This document shows positions 12,741-24,700 of a stretch of 64,000 nucleotides of DNA, one piece after another (the stretch's first letter is position 1; each line of letters starts with the position of its first letter). This DNA is from Motacilla alba alba (Eukaryota > Chordata > Aves > Passeriformes > Motacillidae), in contig NC_052018.1 in the NCBI RefSeq assembly GCF_015832195.1, forward strand, positions 35,903,052 through 35,967,051, given 5' to 3'. Position numbers and translations under genes: made by a program. The notes under the pieces are model-generated. The model worked only from the letters and a program-made list of their open reading frames with translations, did not search any database and was not told where the DNA came from.

Positions 12741-15700
12741 ATATTGGAGTGGAGTGTGTTTAGGTCGGATATTAGGAGAAAATTCTTCACAGAAGGGATG
12801 ATTAGCTGCTGGAGTGGACTGCCCAGGAAGGTGGTGGAGTCACCATCCCTGGAGATGTGTAAGGAAAGACTGGATGTGGCACTTCGGGGCACGGTGTGGT
12901 TCACTTGGCGCTGTTCGGTCATAGGTCAGACTCGATGACACCCAACCTAATTGATTCCCTGATTCTCAGGGATTCTGTGTACAACGAGGCCAGAGCCCAC
13001 ACGGTCCCCAAGCCAGAACCTCGGGCAAGCCAGGAGGGCTTAAATCCGCCAGGACGGCGCTGCCTGCCCCTCTTCCAGCTCCCCCATGGAGGGCCTTGCC
13101 CAGTGCTCCCCAGCTCAGGCTTGGCGGGGCCTGGCGGGGTGAGGGGCAGGAGGCTCCCACCAGCGTGTGCCGGGCACCTTTCACCCCAGATAACCTGGCA
13201 GGCAGGGCTGTGCTCCCATGCCAGGCTTGGCCCGGGGCTGCCTTCCAGGAGCCCTGGCGGAGCCCTTAGATGAGCCGTGGAGATGTGTGGGAGGCTTGCA
13301 CTTTTATCCTGAGGCTTTTGGCCTGTCTGGTCCCTTTTTGCCAGAAATAATTTCATCCAGGTGGGATTTACTGAGGAAAAAGCCAAAAGCTTCTTCCAGC
13401 TTTTCTTTTCTTTAGGCAGGTGTAAGTTCAGATTTATCAGCAGAAGTTACGGGTGCCCCAACTGTGCTTTCTTCTGCTCCCCTTGGTGCACTGGTACTGA
13501 TGCAGACCAAAGAAATGTCCAGGCTGAAAATAATTACAAATACCTTTTTACATAATGCTGGAACTATCTAGTCTAGATACTAGATTTGTTATGTCTTGCT
13601 GCCTTTGGCTTACCCAAGTTTCCAAATCATTGCCAAATTGGGGCTTTTTTGTTTTTTTTTTTTGTTTTTTTTTTTTTTTTTTTTTTTTTTTTTGTGGTGC
13701 ATGTCAAATCTTCACGTGTCAAATCACAGCAGTAATATAATTTCTGTCAGCACTGAAACATCATTTGAAGATACGTTTTTGTAAAACCAGATGGGGTTAG
13801 TTATATTTCCTGGTTGTAATGCCCTTGTATTTCCTCCCCACAATCCAAATTTAATTTAAAAATGGGTTACAGCTTGTAAGTCTGTTCTAAGCATTGTTAG
13901 TCCAAAAATTAATTGCCTCTACCTTTTACAAGTGGTTACTGACGTGGGTAAGATTTTTATCTATGAGGAAGTAGCTAATTTAAATGATTGCAGTGGCAGG
14001 AGGTATTAACTGTACCTTGCAGAAATGTTATGCAATTGAAGACATCTCTGGTTTGAAAGTAGCATGAACCAAAGCATTGGTCACACTGGATTCAGCAACT
14101 CATTCCTTTATTAAATGAGCAAAGTTATTACAAAATTACTTATCCTGTATCTCGTTCCATAATCAGCAGAGGAATACAAACTTACACCAATTAAAACACA
14201 TTTCTTTAGGATATTTAGAACATGACAGTGGCCCCAAAGGTGCTGCTGAATGACCTATACCCACCAAAGAGATGCCAAACATAACAATCTACCAGGGTGA
14301 AAAAGGATTTTGTAGAAGCCACATGTAGCTATTTCTCATACACACATTTGCTGATGCCTCGTGGTGGGCTTTGCCTTTGTGCAGAGAAATCCCATTTGGA
14401 GTTGTGTGCTGTTCTCCTAGCTGGTTCAGATGCAGGCTCAGCCATTCCCTGACCTGGGAATGCACTGGGGTGGCCTGATGGAGCTCTCAGGCCTTGGAGG
14501 AGTGTGGATGGATGAAAAACTGCCTTCTTCCAAGGGACCTTGGACAGGCTAACTCCAAAATTTTGCAGGATAGCAGCTGGTCCAGGTCAAAACTGTTGCA
14601 AGTATTGCTACTGTTGCGGGAGTATATCAGTGGGGAAGACAGAGGGGATAACACAAATGATACTCAGTCCTTGTGTGATTTAATTTACTGCAAGAGCCTT
14701 AACCTTTGACCTTTCCACAGGGATTTTTTTCAAGAAAGTGCTTTGTGTGAAGTCCCATCACCATTCAGAGCAAAATCTTCTTTTGCTAACTTAGGTGGAA
14801 AATAGGGCTGACAGAAATGCTGCCTTTTTTATTAAGATTTGCTAGATTTCTTTGCTTAAACTGAGCTTTTCCTCTCTTTTTGCTTTTGCTAGTCTGCCAA
14901 CGCTCTTTGTGTCAGAGTTCATTCGGTATATTACACGAAGAGGATCAGCTGCCATTTCAGAGCGAGTGCCTACTGTCAGCTAGAGAGCAGGAAAGCACAG
15001 GAAGACTTTTTGATTGTTATTAGAGAAATGTTAATGTATAATTAGTTTTTTTCTGGAATGAAGGATGATTACAATGGCAAGAGAGCATCTCATTTTCATA
15101 CACTTGGAGTTCCTGTACAACCTTCTTTGAGAAGGCTGCAATACTTAACCAAAATTTTTTTATGGAAAGTGTTTCCTAACATTGTAATTATTGTCTGCTA
15201 ACACTGTGGTGTTTGATACACCCCTCTTGCTGGAGAACACACTGTTTCAGTTCTTAAATTAAAATGGGGGTCGCGCTGAGTCGTCTCCTCTGCTTTGTTT
15301 CAGAAAATGTCAGCTTACTGTTCAAGCTGTACTGCCTCACGGTGATGACCCTGGTTGCTGCCACATACACAGTGGCACTGCGCTACACCAGGACAGTGCA
15401 GACAGAGCTCTACTTTTCAACGACGGCTGTGTGTGTCACTGAAGTTATCAAGCTGTTCCTGAGCGTGGGCATCCTGGCCAAGTAAGTGTGGGAGTGCTGA
15501 TCAGTGTTTTGAAAACCAGTCCTTGCTTCTAACCTCAGATTCTCTGGTCCTGAAGTGCAGGTATGTTTGAGAATGTGGCTGGATAATGGTGCTGGGGAAG
15601 GGTAATTTAGAGCAGGTTAGAGCTTGTGAGTCCTCATCAACTGAAACTGTTTTGTATACAGCACAATATTCAGGTGTATCCTTTCTACATCTTTTCTATT

Positions 15701-18700
15701 TTTGTATGCTTTGGAATCAGTTCAGAGTGTCAGCATGGATTATCCGTGATGTTTTGGTGTTTAAGATGTTGGCGTAGATGAAAGTTGGACTTTGATCATC
15801 TGCTGTGAGCCATCATCTGCTGAGTTACGTAAAATTCTAATGTTTCTACTAATAAATTATCCCAAACAATGTTGCAGACAGACATTTTGCTGTCTCTAAT
15901 AATCTGCAAGCCACTGCTGAAAGACTGTGACCAAAAAAAATTAGTTTCTGTAATCCCAAACTACTGCAAAGAACTAGAACTTTAGTCCATGCATGAGCAC
16001 CTCAAGTAGGGAGGCTATCAGTCTTCTGCCTTTCCTCCTTTTCAGCTTCCCTGTGCTACATCCTTCCCAAGAAGAATCTTTATATTCTGAACTTTTCCAA
16101 AGCGCAGTTCTGGTTGCTGTGGTAGAATTTGTTCCTTTAGAGTCTTTGTCTCTGTGGCTTGTGGTACATCAGAAGGCTGGCTGTTATGTGCTAGAGGATC
16201 ATGGAGTCACATGATGTACTTCAGATTTTCATCAGCTCTTTTCCTCTTATCACACAAATGGCATTTTCCTTGCTTTAGAAGCGAGGCAATATTTGAATTT
16301 GGTAAGGCAACTGTGACAAACTGCTGTTTTTCTTTAACCTTTCATTAAATGGAATGTGTTAGAGAAGGCAGATGTGACCAGTGGGGAATGTCTATTTTTC
16401 TTTACATGCACCCTGGACTTCTCTGTCAGCACAAAATGCTGGCAAGAAATGACTCTGCTGACGTGGTTCTGCTGTGGTTCTCACTGTTGTGACCAATGAG
16501 GATCCCACTTCCTCTCTGGAGTCTGTAGCAGCCCATGCTTCCCAATAGTGAGGGTAGAGGGCTACTTCTGGGTAGCCTCAGCTGCGTGGGTAATTTGTCA
16601 AATCTTGTGCACCTGGGATCCAGGCTGTTTATAGTACACCTGGTGCAGCAGGGTAAGCAATCCCTTTTGTTAAGGGTCTGTAATATTTGGTTCATTAAAT
16701 GTATGAATGGTCTTTTTTTCTTAATTAAAGTAAGATTTACCTAATTAAAAACTAAATTACTTTTAACTCAGAAAGAAGTCTTAGCATGTTGATGTTTTTA
16801 GAACAGCCCTGCACAGCAAAAAGTCTCTGTAGCCCATTATTTTCCCTTTGTCGGCAGAGGATGTGTGGAATGGAAGTGTAGCCAAGGGGGCAAGCATGGG
16901 CTGAGCTTTCCTTAGCTGGTGGCAGAAACTTATGGAGCCTGTTGTTTTGTGTTGACAGATATGATTAATAATCTTTCCCCCTTCATTTTGCTTTTCATAA
17001 CTCTACAGATCTGTGTTTTCATCAGTGATTTATTTTCTAAGCCAGGAGTCCTCACTTAATTTTTCTGGGATCATCATGGTACTCATCCTTAGAGCATTTC
17101 CAGTATTGTTACATCCCTTTGGAAACAGGATCCAGAGCTGCATGCTGTATTCAGGATGTGAACATGCCATGGCAGAGGGTGAAGCTGTTTTCTCTCTCAG
17201 CCTCAGTTTCTTTCCTAAGGATTCTGCTCATTTCTCTGAAGCTGATGCCGTCCTTGAGCTGGTGCCATCCAAGAACTACTTGCATTTTTTTGCCAGGTGC
17301 CCGTAATTAGATGAGAGAGGGTTGCTGTATATAGGGATGGCCATTTCCTATGGTTCTTTCCCATTTATTGACACCCGAGCCTTATTTACCAGTTAAAATG
17401 GGGAGAATCAGATTCACTGAGCTGTTTGGAGGTTATAATATCTGTTCTGATCAGCTGGTGGGGTTTTTTTCTCCCTAGCTGAGGGAGGGATGGGCACCAG
17501 CAGACACTATTCATCAGGCCATGCTCACCTCTCCTTGGTAGCATGTCTGGCATGCTGGTGGGTCCAAAAGTTGCCAATTTTCTAGTAACCTCTCCTTTCA
17601 GATCACTTATGAATATGCTGAACAGCATCAATTCCAGCACAGCTTCCTTCAGTTTTAAATCCTAACCAATTTGTCTCACCCAAGGTAAGGTGCCTTTGTA
17701 GTTCAGTAACCAGTCCTGTTTTTTAATGTACAGCAGCATACATTTGTGTGGGTACCTTTGCTTTTTGAAAGAGATAGTGTTGGTAACTGCAGTATACAGG
17801 ATACTAGAGTACAACTTTCCCACTGTTCCAGCTGCCAAATTTGTTTTCTTCCACATTATTACATGATGCCTTCACTATTTACTCTTAAAGGCATCTCCTG
17901 GAGGGCACATTAAATGGATGAACGCCAAAGAATTGTCTTTCAAAAGAGAAGCTTATAGTTTAAGCTGTGCTAATTGTTAACTGAAGTATACTCTCCGTTT
18001 CTCGTGCTTATTTGAAGTCCTGTTCACCATGTGGTAATAGCATTTGTTACATTCTGAGCTGGTACATAACTACTTAGTAGTGGATGAAGAAAAGCAGAGC
18101 TGTTTTGCAAATTCTAGTTTTAACTTCACCTTTTCTAACAAATGTGGTTTTCTGTTGCATAACTGATAGTTATTAGTATCTCTCACCTCTTCATACCTAG
18201 AAATTGGCTTTGTCAATGGGGTAATGAATTTATGAAAGGGGAAATGGCTTTAAAGTGAAACAAAATAGATATTAGGAATAAATTCTTTAGTGTGAGGGTG
18301 GTGAATCTCTGAGACAGGCTGCCCAGAGATGTGGTGGATGCCCCAACACTGTAGATGTTCAAGACCAGGCTGGATGGGGCTTGGAGCAAACTGGTCTAGT
18401 GGAAGTTGTCCCTGCCCATGGCAGGGATGTTGGAACAAGATGGTGTTAGGGTCTCTTCCAACCTCAACCATTCTACAAAGAAAATTGATAATGTTTTAAA
18501 ATTCAAACCCAGATTAACATCAGGAAAGCTGAATTTAAGCTAGATAATTGTTTATTTTCTAATTTGATCTTGCCGCGTACTTCTTCGGGCACCTAATTTT
18601 GCATTATCAGCTGTGCATGGAGGTTTGCTTTAAGTTGTTTTTTGGTCATGTACTCAATTCAACTTACAGTTAGAGATTCTTGGTAAGTGCATGCTTCAGA

Positions 18701-21700
18701 AAGCACATCCGCTGCACAGATGAACTATTAGATAGTTTGTCTTCTTGTCCTCAAAATCTAAAGGGAAGATGGTGATTATTAGACACATGTTATTCTTCAT
18801 TGCTGAAATTTTGTTCTTTAAGTCAAAGTAGACAGAAACTACTGTTGCTGCTGTGACTTTAAAAATGTGATCAGCAAATTCACTGAGCATGGTCTGGAAC
18901 AGAAGCAGTTTAAATGATATTTTAAATATTATTTAAAAATATTTTAAATATTATTTTATAGTTTAAATATTTTTTTCTTGTCTGACAGCCCACCTTAGTA
19001 TCAATGAATAGAAGAAGTTACTCCTGTGTGCCTGTGTGGTTTTTTTTTTTTTGCTTCTTATTTTCATAGAGTAGAACCATCTCTGTGCTAAATATATTTT
19101 ATTTTCAGCCAGACATTTGAGATAGAAATGCTTTAGTCCAGCTGTACTTGGGAATTACCCAATTTTCTTGTACATGTTATCTCCCAGTCCTAGACAATGT
19201 AATAAATACATTCAGAGATTGAACAAACCAAAAAAAAATCTGCCCATAATATCAATGACTCCTAACATTTTATACCGTTCTATATCTAGTGCAATTAACC
19301 ATGGTGAGCTGTAGCATGAGCTCTTCCCCTTTCTTATATTGCACACTTCACTTTAAGTGCTATTTGTCCATGGATTTTCTTGCCACGGTTGTTCCCTATG
19401 GCCAGACATGTCTGGTTTTTTGTGTGTACTTTCTGTTACAGAAAAATACAAAAAGAATCCCTTGCAGCTGCTTGTATAATGACTGCTCTCCTTACCAGGG
19501 AAAATAAAACAGGAAAAGGAAGTATATGCTTGGTGCAAGTAGGGAGGAAGGCAAGGAAGGAGAGAAGTTTGGATGGATGGATCATGAGAGGGTAAAGCCT
19601 GTAAATCTTCAGAGAGGAGAAGTTGAACAACTGGAGTACCGAGTCAGTGGTTGATCAGGAAAGGAAAATATTCTGAAACAAGGTTGAAACTATTTATTCA
19701 TACAAGTGTGCAATAGAACCACAAGGAAAATTAAATTTAAGAGCAATACAACTTACAAGTTGAAAGGCCTGTGGGAGGGGGCAGGAATGATTTTGGATGT
19801 TGGTATTTGTCAGTGCTAAGCGAGAGAAGATTGGAAAGGGGGGCCATGGGAGAACTAGAAAGAGTAATGGAGCAGTAGCAACAAGTAAACAGCAAATGTC
19901 AGATTGATGTACAAGTGATAAGGGAGTACCAGTAATGCAGAGGGCAGCTGTGAAAAGCTGAGTAGCAAACTGCCAAAGCAGCCAGCAGTTCTTCCCCTTT
20001 GCCTGCTCTGTCACACACTGTAATTACTTGAAGGAGAGGTGTGAAATGCAAAGACAGGGACAGGCGACAGGGAGCCCCCACACACCCGCGAGACCTCATC
20101 ATGTGTGTGCTGGTGCTGCTCCAGCATCTCCCATAGCACAAGTGAGACTGGGAACCTATGGCTGACTGAGGAATGAGAGGATTTTCTAGGTAAGTAGTGT
20201 GCAAGGGTACAATCCTTTTTTGACTGTACTGTGAGGCCTAGTTTAAAGGGCATCTGGAAAATCATGGGCATTTGACATCACACACAAGCATTAATACCCA
20301 GTGAAAAAGGGAAGATGTGAACAACAGCCTTCTGTTCCACTGTCTATATTGACACACTGCTACACATTAATGCATCTAACTTCCTGATTCCAGAATGTCT
20401 CTTGCCTTCGGGGCTTTCTGCTTGTTGAAAACCTCACTTGTTTTTTGCCAGTTAACCTTTCTTTTCTTTTATGAGCAGAAAGTACAACTGATCGTGGAAG
20501 ACAGATTTTCAGCCCACCCAAGGGATTCATTGATTTGATTTCTGTTTTAAAATACCAGTTTAGGAATGCCCTCCATTATGCTAATATTTTATTTTGCAGA
20601 GAAACTGGAAGTCTGACAAGGTTAATAACATCTTTAAAAGAAAATGTATTCGGAAGTCCTAAAGAATTGCTAAAGTTAAGTGTTCCATCTGTGGTGTACG
20701 CTCTCCAAAACAATATGGCATTCGTGGCTCTTAGCAACTTGGATGCTGCAGTCTATCAGGTAATACAGGTTTCTGTCCGTAACAGACCTGGAAATATATT
20801 TCTCTTTCCTGGTTCATTAGGCACATGTGTCAGGTATCTGCCTGGCACACAGCACTCTCTTCAGCCTCGGTGTTAAAAGCAAAACTGTGCTTTGTTCTAT
20901 TCAGAGCATACGCTCTGCTGCAGAGCTCTGGATTTCTGAGCCGAGCCACTCACTCACTTCAAATTCAAGTTTTTGTAGTTGGTGATGTATGTGTAGGAAA
21001 TCAATGAATATAAAAATCTGTCATTCTGTAGTTGAATTTTTCTATTTTATTTTCTTGTTTTGGAGGAGTTTATAAAACCGTGTCCTCTACACTACATTCC
21101 CATCTTTTTTAGGTGACATACCAGTTGAAGATCCCTTGTACAGCTTTATGTACAGTCCTGATGCTGAGCCGTACCCTTAGTAAGTTGCAGTGGTTCTCTG
21201 TCTTCATGCTGTGTGGTGGTGTTACCCTTGTTCAGTGGGAGCCTGCTCAGGCTACAAAAGTACAGGTAAGAGTTAAAACTTTCCCTCTTCAGATAAAGAA
21301 TAAACGATCCTTGATCCTTGGCTTTCACTTTTACTGTGTACCGCCAGTTCAGGCAGGCTTGTGGTATTGCTCTGGTCTCACTTGGAAATGCAACGTATTG
21401 CTACAATTAGTATAAATTACCACGGCCATCATAATCTAATACCCCATCCTAGGAGCGTCTGAGTAATAGATTGTTTCCAGCAGTTGTTGGACTGTTGGTA
21501 ACGTTGTAATTGTTGGAATAGACAACTTGGAATCAAAGCACTGGGAGGAATTAGGAGCAAAACTCCAGTGCAGTGTGGGTGTGTCATTTAAACACACCCT
21601 TCAGAGGCACTGACTTAATACTGTTTGTAGGGAGAAACAAATGTCTTCTGTTTCTTAGGTCATAGCTGCTGCCCAGCTGCATTAGCGGGAAAGGTAGGTC

Positions 21701-24700
21701 ATGCCTCTGGGAGTACTGGCCACAGCCAAGTAGACAGTGCCTCTGAGCACTGTGAGAGAGCCCACAGAAAGTGAAACACCACACAGCTACACTGAGCTGA
21801 TCTGAGGGACAGCCCTAGATGAGCAAGGGCACACGGTGCTGCAGTGGCATGCTGATAATTTTGCTGTACTTAATGAAGTAACTCTGTGCCCTGGTTTTGA
21901 CTGGGAGAGAATTAAATTTCTTCCTAGTAGCTGGTTCAGTGCTGTGTTTTGCATTTAGTATGAGAACAATGTTGGTAACACTGGTGTTTAAATTGTGCCA
22001 CAGTAGTGCTTAACCATGAGTCCAGGGTTTTTCAGTGTCTCCTGCTCTGCCAGTGAGGAGGGGCACAAGAAACCAGGACGGAGCATGGCCAGGACAGCTG
22101 ACCTGAACTGGCCAAAGAGATATGCCATACCATAGAATGTTACACCCAGTATAGAAAATCAGGGGATTTGGCCAGGAGGGGCTGATTGCTGCTGCAGGAT
22201 GGGCTGGGAATCTCTCAGCAGGTGGTGATCAATTACTTTGTGCATCACTTAATTTTCTTGGCTTTTATATCTCTCTCTTCTTTTGTTAATACTAGAATTA
22301 TTAGTAATTTTTATTTTGATTTAGTTATTAAACTGTGCTTATATCAACCCACAAAGTTTACCTTTTGTTTTCAATTCTTCTCCCCACTGTGGGGCTTGGG
22401 GAGAATGAGTGAGAAGCTGGGTAGTGCTTAGTTGCTGGCTGAATTTAAACCACAGCACTCTGGAATTAATTATTGTGAATGACTGAAGTGCTGTATCCTT
22501 TTTAAGATAATGGTTGATGTTGCAGGTGGAGCAGAACCCATGGCTAGGGTTTGGAGCGATTGCTGTGGCAGTGTTTTGTTCAGGATTTGCAGGTACAGTA
22601 TTATTTCTGTATGTGGGCTCTATCTAAAGGACTGGAGAACTCTCAGTGCTTAAAACTGAACATTCTACATTTGTTAAATTTCTTCGTCTAATAGTTTATT
22701 CCCTCTGCCCATAACTGTCTTCTACTTTTGGTAATTATGGCAGATTCATAACATGATTACTCCCATTGTCAAGCAAATGATAGGAGCATGTACCATTGGT
22801 TTTACACGATGCAACATAGAGGGCTGGTTTGCAATTGGAAGTGTCTTTCAAATGCTGTGAATGAGACTGTAGGGAGCAGCGTAATGACTCACTCCGTACA
22901 TTTAATTAATGTACATCAATTTTACAAAGTTTACTTTGCAGTGAATAGCTCCCCTTTGGTGATCACATGAAATACTTGCATTTTTTTACAAGGGGAACTG
23001 AGCTCCTTGCTCGGTTCTGTACCAGCTCAGCCCTGAAATACACGTTGCCATAGTTCTGTAGGTGGAAAGTCTAACTGGGATGTAGAGGGAGCATGAGGAA
23101 GGCAGAGAGTTAGAGTAGTAGCAGGAAGCCTGGATCAACTCAGTGAAGGATTTTTGGTTTTGTTTATTTTTGCTTTGTTCTACAACCAGTGTCTCCTCTC
23201 AGTGTAGTTTTTTTCTCTGGCTTCTGGAGAAGGACACCAAAACTTTGGGACAAGTGAACTGGTGTTCAGAAATAAAGAAATGCAAGTTACTTGTTAATTT
23301 TAAATTTGGCTCACAGAGGCATATTCCCCTGGCTGTAAACTGGATTCTTCTCCTCTCCCCTGTAAAAAACAAGGTACTATCACCCACCTCTAGTACTGGA
23401 AAATCTTGCAAGATGATCTTGTGCTGTGCATAGATGCTCATTACTCATGGAAAAACATTCTGGTGGGTAGAGGAGGAGAGTGTCATTCTTATTTGGTGTA
23501 GTTTCAGTAAAATAGGCACTTTGAAGCAGAAATACTAAATAAAACTGTATAGAGCTCAGTCAGCTTTTCCTGGAAGGTTATGAATTTCCTCATTTAAGTA
23601 GATGCTCCAAAGCTGCAAGAGAAAATATGCCTTCAGAGTCTCCTAAAACTCCTGCTTTCCCAGGTAATGTGGGTCAACAGCTGTGCTTCCAAAGACCTGC
23701 AAATTCAGAGCACTGACAGGCTGATGCAGGCAGCGTGAGACACTTAGCGCTTTCTCCTCCTGCAAAAGGATTGCAGCTTGGGTTTCCCTGCTGACAGCTG
23801 AAGCTCTGGGGCAGCTGGGAGGGACCGTGTGTTTCATCCACAGAGCTCCTTGTGCCCTTGGGGCTTTACATGTTGAAAACATAAATTCTATTCAAATTTC
23901 CTTCCTGTTCTTCCTTCCCACGCTCACATGAAGCAGTTATTTTGCCATTAGACCTCCAGTTTCTGGACTGACCATGTTTTATGGAGTGTTTTGTTAGTCC
24001 AGCAAAATGAAAAAAGGTTGTGTGTGTTTGTCTCTTAGAGATGGAAAAGAAGTTTTTTCTTCAAATTGCTGATCCTGTGATAATTTCCAAGTATCTGGGG
24101 CCCCAGAAATGCTTTTAAAAGCATTGGAGGGATAATTTAGTGGCAGATCCTTTGTGACTTAAAACAGTTCTAAGGAGTAGATTCTCCTAATCAGCCCCCA
24201 TTCTTTCCTTCTTCTTGCCTAGTGGATTTGTGAATTGTATATTCACAAATCTAGAAGTACCGTTTTATTGATTTGCGTACTATTTTCTCAGTTTATAACA
24301 TTTACAAGTATGGTTTGTTATAAACATAGTTGCCAATTAAATTGAATCAATAATTTGCGAGAGCCAAATTATGCTAAAATAACAAAGTATAAAATTTATT
24401 TCGCGTTCTAATGACAAAATCTGGGTCAGCCACGAATCGATCATTCAGAGTCTAGCGCAGGACTAGGCTTTGGGTGACACACATACACAGCTCTGAGCCC
24501 CTGTATGCGTCACAGTGGTAGTAGCACACCATAGCCGTGTCTTAGTCCAGTTCTTATACTCTTTTTCTTGCCACAGGCCAGGATGTTCTTTGTCCTTTTC
24601 TTAATCAGGTAAGTCCCAAAGCTTCTCCGGTCTCAGGATAAAGTTATCAGATGGAAGACAGTCCAGTTCTCGATGTCTTGGGAATAATTCATAGGCTTTT

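Larger units (their letters stand above)
15482..20599 (+). other. SLC35A1: SLC35A1 intron 2
   Basis: 5.1 kb. It holds a clear CR1 fragment at 18262-18477, a degraded antisense CR1 region at about 17020-17740 and an AT-rich tandem duplication at 18917-18960. The open frames on both strands at 19.3-20.3 kb show nothing coding. Confidence 0.7.

Noticed and set aside
11791..12922. Long open frames (140-189 codons) on both strands around SLC35A1 exon 1
   Set aside because: GC-rich chance frames in a CpG island and CR1 fragment, with no recognised domain.
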